From positions 62,001 to 126,000 of the forward strand of contig JACCGJ010002581.1 in NCBI GenBank assembly GCA_013407085.1: DNA of 64,000 nt, in the 5' to 3' direction. The notes under the pieces were generated by a model. That model was given only the letters and a program-made list of their open reading frames with translations. It was not told the DNA's origin and did no database searches. Shown here piece after piece: positions 43,360-53,714 of this stretch. Every line of letters starts with the position of its first letter. The stretch's first letter is position 1. The stretch is from Atriophallophorus winterbourni (taxonomy: Eukaryota; Platyhelminthes; Trematoda; Plagiorchiida; Microphallidae). The translations under genes were made by a program, and so were the position numbers.

Positions 43360-44053
43360 ATGATTCAGCGTCTTGGATGCTCGGTGTGTTGAGGCGGATA
43401 TTCGGACGTTTTTCCCAGAGCTGTTTTTCTCTGATGATGAACACGTTCATACATCCGCTCACTGGTTACGCTTCACAAGCCTGGACCACATGGCTCCAAA
43501 AAGACATTTCAGTATTGGATCGCATATATCACAGAGCCTCAAAGTTGGTCATTTGGCTCGAAAACCTACCATTCGCTGACCGACTAAGTAAACTGAAGCT
43601 GACGACACTTGCACAAAGGAGACTGCGAGCCGACCTCCTCCTCACATTCAAAATTCTTAACAGTGTTTCTCAACCTTTGAATATACTATTTCACCGACGA
43701 ACATCCAGCAACAACTGCGGTCACAACTGCAAGTTGGAAATACCCTACTCCAATCAGAACTGCCGCAGGTATTTTTATTCTGTGCGTATTTGTTTCGCTT
43801 GGAATTCCCAGCCAGCCAATTTGGTAAACTCAAAAACATTTTTGGTATTTAAATTAAAACTGGACGATTTTCTGAGAGCCAATTCCAATTATGCTCCGAA
43901 CTATTTATAATCTATTGTTACCAGAATTATTTTGATTTCAAAATCTTTCTATACACGTATACACATATACACTTGTACCTATAGTTCAACTGCATGGTTA
44001 TTGTGAAGTAATTGCTTTTTAAACCATGAAATCTTGAATCTTGAATCTTGAAA
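43360..44053 (+). pseudogene. Family 2 LINE, C-terminal RT domain, 3' UTR and TTGAATC tail
   Basis: The open frame 43377-43910 (177 codons) reads NTFIHPLTGYASQAWTTW, LRADLLLTFKILNS and FKLKLDDFLRANSNY, homologous to 5684-5080 on the minus strand. The 3' UTR aligns with 4136-4221. The element ends in three copies of TTGAATC (44031-44053), a short tandem tail typical of CR1-like elements. It is 5'-truncated. Confidence 0.85.
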
Positions 44054-44544
44054 CGTTCTCAACAGCAAAATCTAATTTTATGCCTATGTTGTTGTTGGCC
44101 TCCGTCGGTCGATGTCGACCATGGATGTACATCAATTTTATGCCTATAAGATGCACGATACAAAATAACTCAATCCTTCTAAACAATAACGCAATTCAAA
44201 TGATTGACAGCACGCGTGATTTAGGATTTCGATATTGTTCATCACTCACTTTCAATGAACTGTTACGCCACCTTATAACTGAAGCAAGACAAAGTATGAA
44301 TATGATACACAGATCTTTAATTCAGCCTCATTGTAAAATAAAAATGTATAAATTACTCACCATTCATAACTTTGACTATTGTAACATAATATATACTAAT
44401 ATAAATAAAACCGATAGCATACTTTTAGAAAAGATACAACGTACTTTCTTAAAATCAATCATCGGTTATACTACCAAACAATCCTATAAAGAATGATGTA
44501 TACAACTGAACCGCGATCCTCTATGGTTTCGCAGACTCAAGCAT
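44054..44544 (+). pseudogene. Family 1 LINE, RT C-terminal segment, piece 1 of 3
   Basis: After removing a 46-bp insertion (44088-44133), the plus frame reads FRYCSSLTFNELLRHLI, YKLLTIHNFDYCNIIYTNI and LLEKIQRTFLKSIIGY, homologous to 1420-1690. It ends DPLWFRRLKH at the target site of the RTE element and continues at 47706. Confidence 0.85.
44088..44133 (-). mobile_element. 46-bp retroinsertion with 14-bp target duplications
   Basis: AATTTTATGCCTAT stands on both sides (44074-44087 and 44134-44147) and the LINE reading frame closes perfectly without the insert. On the minus strand the insert ends in AACAACAAC, like the 3' tail of RTE or tRNA-tailed SINEs. The 46 bases are probably only the 3' tip of such an element. 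Confidence 0.75.
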
Positions 44545-47500
44545 GACTTACTTGACTTGACTTATTCATGTGAACTCCTGTTGGAGCATAGGGCTGCAAC
44601 AACGCCACGCCAGCGAACTCTGTCCTGGGCTGCTATCCTCAGCTGAGTTCATGTCATTCCGGCATCCTTCGCTTCACTCACGACTGATCTTCTCCACGAC
44701 TGCTTGGGTCGTCCCACTTTCCTTTTACCTTGTGGATTCCAGTCTAGTGCTTGCCTAGTGACGTTATCAGCTGGTTTGCGGAGTGTGTGACCTATCCACC
44801 CCCATTTTCTTTTCTTGCTGTCCTGATCAACGGGGTTCTGGTTGATTCTACGCCATAGGTCTGTGTTTGAAATCTTCTCAGGCCACCTGATGTTAAGAAT
44901 GTGGCGCAAGCACTTGTTGACAAATGTTTGTATCTTGTTGGTGATGTTGTGGGTAACCCACCATGTTTCGGACCCGTAGAGGAGGACTGCTTTTACGTTA
45001 GTGTTAAAGATGCGGGCTTTGCTGCGCTGAGACAAGGCCTTAGATTTTCAGATGGGGCGCAGGGTGTTGAACGCTACCCTTGCTTTTTGATTCGGCTCTT
45101 GACGTCGTCTTCTGTGCCACCATCAATGTTGACCACGCTTTCAAGGTAAACAAAGCGGTCAGTCTCCACCACGTCTTTTCCCTGTAGATGCAGTGGCTGC
45201 TGTAGTTGGTTGTTCAATCGCATCACCTCGGTTTTCTTTATGTTGATTTTCAGGCCCGTCTTCTCTGCCTCTTCTGCTAGGCGCGTTAGCTTAGACTGTG
45301 CATGCTGTTGCTTGTGAGACAGGAGGCCGATGTCATCCGCAAAGTCAAGGTCTTCGAGATGTTTGGTGGGGGTCCACTGGATGCCGGTGTTGCTGCCCTC
45401 TGTGGTTCTTCTCATAATCCAGTCTATGACGATCAAGAAAATTATCGGCGAGAGCATGCAACCTTGCCTCACTCCAGTCTTCACTGGGAAGGGGTCTGTC
45501 AGCTTTCCGTTGTGGATGATCTGGCATGATGAGTCCTCATAGAGCTGTTGGATGATGTTTATCAGCTTTTGCGGGATTCCGTAGTGTTGCATTAGCTTCC
45601 ATATTGTCTCCCTGTCGACGCTGTCAAACGCTTTTTCGAAGTCGACGAAGATCGCGTACAAAGGAGACTGCCATTCGATGGATTGCTCGATGATAATACG
45701 CAGAGTGGCGATATGATCTATGCATGACCTATCTTGTCTAAACCCCGCCTGTTCTGTTCTAAGTTTCTTGTCTAACGCCTCTTTCAATCTCTCCAAGATG
45801 ATTCTGGTCAGTACTTTGCTGGGGATGGACAGCAACATGATTCCTCGCCAGTTGCCGCATTGGGAAAGGTCGCCTTTCTTGGGGAGCTTTACCAAATGCC
45901 CGAGCTTCCAGTCAGCCGGAACTCTCTCCTGTTCCCATAACTTCACCAGGAAGGGGTGTAACATCTCCGCTGCCGCTGTCGCGTCTGCCTTTAGAGCTTC
46001 TGAGGGGATGCCGTCAGGGCCTGGTGCCTTACCATTCTTCAGGGACTTGATGGCATTGATGATTTCTGCAATTGTTGGGGGGTTGATGTTAATGCATAGG
46101 GATTCTTTTGCTGGTGATATATCAGGAGATGTTTGCGGAGGTGGTCTGTTTAGAATTTCTTCAAAATGTTCCACCCATCTTTTCCTTTGCCCCTCCTCGC
46201 TTGTCATGGTTCTTCCATTTTTGTCCTTGACTGGTTTGCTCGGTTTGGAACTCTTCCCTGACAAGGCTCGGGTGATTTCATATACCCTCTTCATGTTATT
46301 CTGCTTTGCCGCTAGCTCTGCCTCCTCTGTTAGGTTGTGTATAAATTTCCTTTTGTCCTGTCTAGCACCCTTCTTCACTTCCCGGTTTGTCTCCCAATAT
46401 TGTGCTTTGAGGTCTGCCTTCTGTTGCAGGTCACCGCATCTGCTAATTTCCATCTTCAGATCCCTCCTCTTCTTAATCTTCTCCCAGGTACCCTTCGTCA
46501 GCCATTCCTTCTGTTCCCTCTCTTTCTTCCACAGAACTTTAGTGCACGCATCCTGCCAGGTCTTTCGTATTCCTGCCCAGTGATTTTCTATTGTTCCGTC
46601 GGCCAACTCCGAGAGCGCCTCGAACCTACTCCTGACTTCACAGCTGAACTCTTCTGATTTCTTTCTGTCCATCAAGTACTGTGTGTTGAACTTGTGGTAC
46701 GCTCTTCCTGACGGATCGTTTAAGGACTTCAGCTTTGTCCGCATCGTTTCAACCAGCAGGTGATGGTCGGAGGCTGCATCGGCGCCGCGCCTCACTCTGA
46801 CCTCCAGCACACTATGCCTCCACTTTCTGTCTATGGTGAAGTGATCTATCTGATTTTCCGTCTTCCCATCGGGTGAAGTTCAAGTAGTCTTGTGGATCCT
46901 TTTGTGAGGGTAAATGGTGCCACCTATTACTAAGTCATTGAACGACCGAAATTCTGTGAACAGCTCTCCGTTCTCGTTGCAGGTACCCACGCCTTGTCTG
47001 CCCATGATGAGTTCCCTGCCTGTGTTGTCATCACCGACCTTAGCGTTCAAGTCGCCCATGACGATCATCATGTCTCCGCGCGGAGTCCGGTCTAAAAGGG
47101 CCTGTAAAGAGTTGCAAAAATCTTCCTTCTCCTCTTCTTGGGCTGTGTTTGTTGGCGCATAACACTGGATGATGGTGATCCTCCTTCCCTTAGATTTAAA
47201 CCTAGTTGCCATAAGTCTGGGTGAGACAGGTTCCCATGCCAGTAGCGCTCTTGTAGCCTCTGGCGCTAACATTATTGCCACTCCTTGATTGTGGCCATGA
47301 TTCATATCTCCATGTCCGGAATAGATGATGGTTTCCCCTGAAGATAGTCTGTTCTGACCGCTCCCATTCCATCGAGTCTCACATAGGCCCAGAACTTTGA
47401 TGTTGTAACTTCCCATCTCTTTGGCTACCTGTGCTAATTTCCCGCTCTCATATAGGGTTCTGATGTTCCAGGTCCCTATCCTGGTCTTTGCCTTGGTCGT

Positions 47501-47705
47501 GAGAAGACTTATCGGCGAGTTGGCTTCCCGAAGGCTTTCACCAGTACGCGTCATGAGCCCCACTGAAGAGGAGTCCTCCCGTCCAGGCAGCTTTTGTGCA
47601 GTTTTTGTTGTTGCAGTTTCTGTCTTTTACGGGGTGGGGTTGCTAGCCCCACGCCCAACCCTCCTCCTTTTTCACCCGGGCTTGGGTCCGGCAGTTGACG
47701 GAGTT
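44545..47705 (-). mobile_element. RTE-clade LINE, nearly complete (3.16 kb)
   Basis: Minus-strand element with a short GC-rich 5' UTR (47705-47555), a single endonuclease-RT frame, a short 3' UTR and an AAGTC tandem tail next to 44548. AGACTCAAGCAT at 44533-44544 is repeated at 47706-47717 as a 12-bp target duplication, and the host LINE frame continues across it. The protein belongs to the RTE group found widely in schistosomes (SR2/SjR2-like, inferred from memory of the family). Its RT is written in one TGA and one frameshift away from intact. Confidence 0.93.
44649..47554 (-). pseudogene. RTE endonuclease-reverse transcriptase ORF
   Basis: I take the ATG at 47554. The endonuclease has RIGTWNIRTLYESGKL, LGLCETRWNG, IQCYAPT and MGDLNAKVG. 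A TGA at 46880-46882 interrupts the frame, which then continues with SDHHLLVETM (catalytic Asp-His). RT has ApGPDGIPSEALK-like fingers (about 46030), IFVDFEKAFDSVDRETIW (about 45660), GVRQGCMLSPIIF and the catalytic FADDIGLLS (about 45335). A frameshift near 45070 precedes the C-terminal domain (45035-44649: LLYGSETWWVT, LRHILNIRWPEKISN, WNPQGKRKVGRPKQSW). All catalytic residues are visible. About 965 codons in all, usual for RTE. Confidence 0.92.
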
Positions 47706-47859
47706 AGACTCAAGCATAACATCATATTATTCTTTAAAATACTATCAACGAATAATATGGAAATACGTTCGAATCTTCATATACGACATGATTACAAATA
47801 TAGCTTGAGAAACAGTGAAAAAACTATTAAATTACCAAGGTTCCGTACTTAAGTAAGGA
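47706..47859 (+). pseudogene. Family 1 LINE, RT C-terminal segment, piece 2 of 3
   Basis: The frame continues with RLKHNIILFFKILSTNN and LRNSEKTIKLPRFRT, homologous to 1710-1860, and stops at the LTR of element L. It proves that the RTE element and element L both inserted into one LINE copy. Confidence 0.85.
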
Positions 47860-48065
47860 TGTCATATATGTGGTGTGCTACTATTGGCTCAGCCGGGGGT
47901 TCGAGAAAACACAACCGAACTCGAACTCGTGTATTGACCGAATGAGAGAATATCACAAAATCAGGGAGCGAGTGAATATCACACAATGAGCGAAAATTAC
48001 AATTTGAACTGACAATCGATCTTCATTGGCGATCAATCGATAGTTCGTTCACTAGCTATACAACA
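47860..48065 (-). repeat. 3' LTR of element L
   Basis: From TGTCATATATGTGG to ATACAACA. On the minus strand AAAAAGGGGAGG (48066-48077) lies directly upstream as polypurine tract. Confidence 0.9.
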
Positions 48066-48299
48066 CCTCCCCTTTTTGAAAAAGAAAATTAAAACGGGAT
48101 GATTTATTCATAACGCGGGTATCGCGGGTTGACAGATAAACGAGTGACCGGTTGCCTGGTACGAGTAGAAAAACCGGCGCGTTGTAGGTGGCGTATTGTT
48201 GGGTACTTCGTTACGAGGTTTTGGTCAGTTTCTCTTTCGGCTGAAATTTCAAGTGGAATCGTATCTAAGGGAAGATTTGTTTCGCTACTTTACCGTTTC

Positions 48300-49216
48300 G
48301 CGGTCTCAGATGATTTATATGGCGTGTCCATATTAGGTTATCAACTTGTATTTTGTATATAACCTTTTCAACTTTCTTGACTATTGTTTCTGGTAGCCAA
48401 TCCTCCATATTGTGTTGCATATTGCGTACATAAACTCTATCCCTAATGTTAGAAATCTCTGTTTTGCACCATGATATTTGTTACACTGATGCTCCATTTT
48501 ACGACTGTATTTCAGTTGTCGCACAGTTACTAGTTTCAAGGCATTAAATGTCTGCCTCAGCTTCCTTCCCAAAATAGTTCTGCTGATGGCCTGTTATCGT
48601 TAGTGACATGTATCCTTGTTGATCTGTAAGATAATAAGAATGTGTTCAAGAAGTCGTGACACGTTTCATCCAACTTTGCTTTGGCTATTGCTCGCTTTAA
48701 TGTGTCCACAAAACATTCAAACTGTCCATTTGACTGAGGGTAGTAGGCGGGCGAACAGACATGTTTTATTTCGCGCGACCTGCGAAACTGTTCAAACTCA
48801 GAAGATGTAAATTGTGAGCCGTTGTCGGACACAATCGTCTCGGACACTCCAAATTTCGAAAATATGTTTTTTAGAGTGGATAGCACCGATTGAGTTAAAG
48901 CAACTCTCATTTAAATCACTTCGGCCCAATTTGAATACGCATCAACAATGACGAAGTAATGTATACCTCCAATCAGACCTGCAAAATCAATGTGGATTCG
49001 TAACAACGGGTCTTCTGTTATTGGACAAGTGCTAAGCTCACATGAAGGGTTATTTATGCTAGATGGTTCGCAAATATCCAGAATTGAAATTCTCCATAAA
49101 TCAAGTGTATTGATCCTGTCAATTCCAAGAACATTCAACAAATCGAGTTCAGAAATGTAACAATAACCACTAAAATGCACGACACGAAATGAAACGTTAC
49201 ATTGCAGCTTACACAC
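48300..49216 (-). pseudogene. Element L protease tail and integrase
   Basis: 49216-48911 encodes the protease tail (SFRVVHFSGYCYISELDLLNVLGID), then jumps to integrase at LLRIHIDFAGLIGGIHYF. After a stop at 48908-48910 the frame continues with LKNIFSKFGVSETIVSDNGSQF and NGQFECFVDTLKRA (48910-48557). A shift leads to the C-terminal part 48572-48381. The integrase Asp, Asp and Glu positions are present, but the HHCC domain, RT and RNase H are missing. The C-terminal part contains one more frame change near 48450. Confidence 0.88.
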
Positions 49217-49291
49217 GAAACGTAACTGCTTACCAGTTGCTGATCTGAAAGTATGGATTATTTCTTCATATTTTGGGCATCCTAATTGTTG

Positions 49292-49573
49292 TCACGTTGC
49301 TTTGGAGATCACTGTTATGTCAGAAGCCGTATCTAATTGTAGTTTTATTGGGGTTCCGTTAATACGAATGCTTATGTAATTCCTCTGACTCTCTGCGTTC
49401 AAACCGGTGGTTGTGAAAACCAGATTCGAGATACTTCTGTTTCTTGTGCTGTTCGGTTTACTTGTCATTAGCTTCCAAAACGTTTTGCGACACGATTTCA
49501 TTATATGACCAACAATTCCGCAATTGTGACATCTGTAATTCTTATATCTGCAAAATCGTTCATAGTGCTGCAT
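49292..49573 (-). CDS. Element L zinc knuckle and protease
   Basis: 94 codons open: MQHYERFCRYKNYRCHNCGI begins a CCHC knuckle completed by VGHIMKSC, which binds element RNA. The protease follows with LQLDTASDITVISKAT, where the active-site triad reads DTA instead of the usual DTG or DSG. DTA does occur in active proteases. The frame ends at a TGA at 49292-49294 where the 33.5-kb copy also has a stop, so the stop may be ancestral. Confidence 0.75.
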   Translation of the reverse strand: MQHYERFCRYKNYRCHNCGIVGHIMKSCRKTFWKLMTSKPNSTRNRSISNLVFTTTGLNAESQRNYISIRINGTPIKLQLDTASDITVISKAT

Positions 49574-49621
49574 TCCGCAGTGCCGACATGCACTTCCGGG
49601 TTTGTTCTGTTGTAATCTGTT

Positions 49622-50323
49622 TCATTGAAATTCTGAATTGATTATCTTATCAGATTGAATCTCATTTATGTTTGACACTGGTGGCCATGCATGCGGTTCT
49701 ATCATCTTAGAATCTTGCTTCCGATTCAGCAATTTCTGACATTCCTCACTGACACTCTGTAATGTCATGTCAGGGTCAGCTTCCAGCTTTAATAGAACTT
49801 TTGTTCGTAACTCATAATCATTAGGAGACTGTAATCCACAAACAAATATCAGATTTTTGAAAGCGTTCTCTGTAGGGTTTTTCAGTTTAAATCGTTTACC
49901 TTGCTGATTTATTCTTGCAGTGTATGTTATGATATCCTCACCAACTCCCTTCATGATTTGCATATAGTTGTATCTGATAATGAACAAAGATGAGCGTTCG
50001 CCAAAAATGTTGCTGAGACATTCAATGGCTTGTACCAAACTGAAATCTTTTGAATTTTTCGAAAGAATAGAATTGCAATATTTTCCATGTTCCACTGGCC
50101 CCAACTTCCATAGCAACATTCGCACACGAGTCCCCTCATCTATCTTAGCACAATCGACCATGAACATATCTTTCTGTCTTCGGTGCCAGGACTCGAATGT
50201 AACTTCTTCATCTGGCTGATAATGGAATTCGTTGATGTTTTGCAGTAAATTGTCAATAGATTGTCCCGAAATCGAACTGTTGATTGTCTGGAATGTCATT
50301 CGTTGTAATAACTTTTCCAACAT
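49622..50323 (-). CDS. gag: Element L gag
   Basis: An unbroken 233-codon frame from the ATG at 50323. The capsid motif FHYQPDEEVTFESWHRRQKD (about residues 33-52) matches element K's FYYDPDNGATFSAWYHRYED, followed by MLLWKLGPVEHGKY, IFGERSSLF and GEDIITYTARINQQGKRF. It ends SEFQ before a stop. Gag forms the particle that packages element RNA. A fully open gag plus intact LTRs and packaging region are what a non-autonomous element needs to be moved by a relative's RT. Confidence 0.85.
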   Translation of the reverse strand: MLEKLLQRMTFQTINSSISGQSIDNLLQNINEFHYQPDEEVTFESWHRRQKDMFMVDCAKIDEGTRVRMLLWKLGPVEHGKYCNSILSKNSKDFSLVQAIECLSNIFGERSSLFIIRYNYMQIMKGVGEDIITYTARINQQGKRFKLKNPTENAFKNLIFVCGLQSPNDYELRTKVLLKLEADPDMTLQSVSEECQKLLNRKQDSKMIEPHAWPPVSNINEIQSDKIINSEFQ

Positions 50324-50398
50324 TTGCTTCTATTGATTAATTACTTTTCGTACAAATTCCATTGGCACTGACATCCTTTACTGAAGGAAAAAATTGTT

Positions 50399-50416
50399 TC
50401 GCGCCCCGTCGCCAAT
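50399..50416 (-). other. Primer-binding site of element L
   Basis: On the minus strand directly after the 5' LTR: TTGGCGACGGGGCGCGAAAC. The first eleven bases match element K. Confidence 0.75.
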
Positions 50417-50622
50417 TGTTATATATGTGGTGTGCTACTATTTGCCCAGCCGTGGGTTCGAAAGAACACAACCGAACTCGAACTCGTGTATTGACCGAAT
50501 GAAAGAATATCACAAAATCAGGGAGCGAGTGAATATCACACAATGAGCGAAGGTCACAATTTGAACTGACAATCGATCTTCATTGGTGATCAATCGATAG
50601 TTCGTTCACTAGCTATACAACA
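50417..50622 (-). repeat. 5' LTR of element L
   Basis: From TGTTATATATGTGG to ATACAACA; only a handful of differences from the left LTR by eye. Confidence 0.9.
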
Positions 50623-50800
50623 AAGAAACAGTTTCTTCTTGACTCAATAAGCTAAACTGTGGAATTTTCTTCCAAAATATATAAGGCTCAGTTCCTCTTT
50701 AAGTGAATTCAAATCACATCTGGCTTCAATTCTTAACATAGAAAAAATAGCAATCTTCTTAATTTTTGAATGTTCTACCTGATGATTTATATAATAATGG
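50623..50800 (+). pseudogene. Family 1 LINE, RT C-terminus, piece 3 of 3
   Basis: The frame resumes with KKQFLLDSIS and TVEFSSKIYKAQFLFK, aligning with 1865-1960 of the first copy. The 3' UTR probably continues to about 51333, where a hairpin and TTTATTTATTTAAA tail are seen. Confidence 0.75.
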
Positions 50801-51339
50801 CATTGCTGAGTATTGATATTGAATAAATGTTCATAACGTTCGAAACAACATTCTCTCGCTTCTGAGTATTTTGTCCACAGCAAAATTCTCAATGCGCACC
50901 AAAATGAAACTGGCTTCCAGACCTCGAACTAGTGGAACAAATCACCTTCGCCTAGCATACAAAAAAACTGTTCATGTTCAGGAAAGATCAATCTATTTTA
51001 TACAATTAAAATGAAAAAGTTTGGAACATCAACAATAGAGAGTCTTCACGCATTTTTGATGTACCTTATCCGTTGAACATCTATGCTGCCGAAAACATTC
51101 TAAACTTTTCCTCACAATACCTGTGTTTTCGTACAAGAACAGATTACTTGCCGATTACCTGAAAGCAACTTTATGTTTATTGAACGTTGAATTCCGCTGA
51201 AACAAAACGACCTTGAACAATTTGTTTTTGCAAATGTACATACTATAATCTGATTGTACAAAGCTTTCGGAAATTATTGATCATCTTTAACATGCCTTGG
51301 ATTTCCAAGAATAAAATTTATTTATTTAAAGCCTTGCTA
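50801..51339. other. Probable LINE 3' UTR, no gene
   Basis: No frame of note. 51277-51314 contains CATGCCTTGG, four bases, CCAAG, a small hairpin, and then the TTTA tail, the same motif that ends repeat R1 and lies at 17850. Confidence 0.5.
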
Positions 51340-53710
51340 AATTCTAGGTAGATGGCTTCGACAGGCTTCCCCTCATTTATCCTTTAAGTGGCAGTATTGA
51401 GAAAACTATTAAGGTTAGTCAGGTAGGATCTACCCTCAAGAAATTCATGCTGAGTTACACTCAGTAGAGAATGCCTACAAAGATGCTGACAGATTTAATC
51501 ACGCAACAGTTTTTCAAATACTTTCAAAACGATGCTAGCCAGACGGACAGGCCCATAGTTACTAAGAGTTGATCTGCAACCATCTTTGTGTATTGATACG
51601 ATTATGGCTTCTTTCCACTCACTTAGAACCACTCCCAGGTTCGAGAATAAATTGAAGAGCTTGCATGAAGGTTCTGTAAGCACTGGGGCAAGATTCTTTA
51701 GCATAATCTAGAAGATACCATCTGGTCCCACAGCTTTGTTGACGCAAACATGAACAAATGCTTCATGCACCTCGGATTCCATAAAAGACAACTCATCTAG
51801 TGCAGGAGCATCAGGTAGTAGATTAAACGACCTAGAGCATTTAGAGAATTATCACAAAGCTGAAGACCATTGAAGAACCTGGAGAAGAAAATCGCCCTAG
51901 ACATGTCGGTATAGGCTACTTTTCCGTTCTCCAGATTTAAATCTCCAATGTTTTCCCTGGTTTTCCCTTTCGATTGAGCGTAGCTATAAAATCTTTTTGG
52001 ATTGGATTTAGCATCCCTAGCTAAAGATAACTCAAACTCCTGTTTGAGCAAACGCTTTATTTTAACACAAGAATTCCGAGTGGTTTTGTATCGGACTTAT
52101 TTACCAGAAGTGAGAGATATATTACCGCCATGAATGATCTCGTTTACGGGTAGACCGACGAAATCGAGAAGTCCACCAGGTTGGCCTATGATGCTTTTTC
52201 ACGACTAGCAGCGGAGCGTGCTTGTCTTGCAACTCCTTTAGATACTTACAAATTATATCTCAGTTTCCACTTACATTAAAATCGTTAGACAACTGAAAGA
52301 AAGATTTTGAAGTCTGTAGGAAAAAACCCGAGTCTACGAGCCTAAAATTGCGTCTAGGGCGAGCAATAGGTTTTCAAAAACGCAGTACAGCTTCGAGGCT
52401 CATCATTATGTGACACATTTGCCGAGTGATGATAGTTATTTTTAAAGTGTAACGGCTTCGGGCTGGGTCGAAAATACCAGGTCGATACTTCATGGAATAC
52501 ATCCATTACGAAACGTCGTACGATCACTCACATGCTGATGCAACGCATGATCACGGAGCCATTTGGATTGCTTGGTGACTAAACCTACATGGACGGCCCA
52601 ATTTATGTCTGGAAGGTTGAAATCACCCAAAATGAGTACGCTGGGAGCTGATTGAAACTACCTGTCGAGCGTCTCAATCAGCGGTGTAATCTCGCTGTTG
52701 TTTATTGGCACATCATCAAGCGCGGACAGACAGGTCTCAGAAAGTGCTAAAACCCTGGGGTGAAACTCAGCCATACGAAGATAGAGGTCAGCCCACTATT
52801 TTCTTATGCTGCAAACATTAGCGTACAGCACTGGGGTGCTGGTTTTGCGTGCTTCTAAACCTAATCTTGCTTGGCCCTTGGTCGAAGCACCCAATGGAGG
52901 TGCACTTCTTCAGGCGTGCTACTAAAAGCAGGAGTATCCGTTTCAACAGCTTCTTGCATGGATGTTACGGACCGTTGTCTGAGGATTGAGGGCGCATCCA
53001 TCAGAGAGCAACAACTAGAGACATCTGTTTGGCTCCATCTTCATTTGCGATAAGCCTTCTAATCCTCCCATCCTGACAGCAAGACTCGTGGCGATGTGCT
53101 TTTCGGTAAGATCGTAACGGATTCACTAGAGCTTTGATTTGCATCGGGCTCAGGGATAGCAGATGTCCTTAAAGCTATGTTTCTTCTATTTAAAGCGGAA
53201 CATTTTTGTTCAATATGAGAGGGGGGTTGTCCGGCTTAACCTGAAGCTTGTCTAGAGTAATTTTGGCGATGTATTCAGCCCTAGCTAATAACGCATCCCG
53301 ATCCGCCTGGTATTTGAATTCTCACAAAATTGGCCCAGGGCGGTTATCCATCTTCCATCACCCTACACGGTTGACTCGCACCATGAGAGTAGAAGACCTC
53401 AGACCTACCATCTGCGATCAAAATATTTTCGACTTCCTGATTCCCTATAAAAGCTCCGCTCGGTTAAAAACTAGTACATTTGGGGTTTCAGTTTTTCGAA
53501 GAAGGGGAATTGTCGTGCAGTGCCTCAAATAACTTACACAAACCGTTTAATTCCTGGATAATTTGATTCAGTTCGGGTTAGTCAGCAACATTTCCATGTT
53601 GCTTCCTTCGAGTTGTGGCTTTACTGTTCTTAAGACGCTTTTTCGGAGTTCCTACCACGTTGACCACCTTTAGAGAGGAAGCTTGCTTCGGAGGACGAGA
53701 TAACTGGCTA
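51340..53710 (-). pseudogene. LINE G (CR1 type): ORF1, endonuclease, RT fingers; very degraded
   Basis: On the minus strand ORF1 begins near 53710 (LSRPPKQASSLKVVNVVG, KKRLKNSKATTRRKQ) with a coiled-coil-like NELNQIIQELNGL (about 53570). The endonuclease starts near 52830 (LYANVCSIR), followed by LALSETCLSAL and ILGDFNLPDINW (about 52650). RT starts with SKGKTRENIGDLN (52051-51797), then SNLGVVLSEWKEAIIVSIHKDG and VRLASIVLKVFEKLL (51704-51495). It ends before the palm near 51340. Stops and shifts are frequent, so this is one of the oldest LINE copies here. Confidence 0.75.
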
Positions 53711-53714
53711 ACTA

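Larger units (their letters stand above)
47860..50622 (-). mobile_element. Ty3/gypsy LTR retrotransposon L (Mag-like), complete ends, lacking RT and RNase H
   Basis: 2.76-kb minus-strand element with two 206-base LTRs, polypurine tract, primer-binding site TGGCGACGGG and a 5-bp target duplication (AAGGA at 47855-47859, AAGAA at 50623-50627, one mismatch). It encodes gag, a CCHC knuckle, protease and integrase only. The host LINE frame resumes on the right. Because another locus (32851-34520) shares the same internal deletion, this is a subfamily rather than one broken copy. Confidence 0.92.

Noticed and set aside
45720..46583. 287-codon plus-strand frame
   Set aside because: It is the antisense shadow of the RTE reverse transcriptase.
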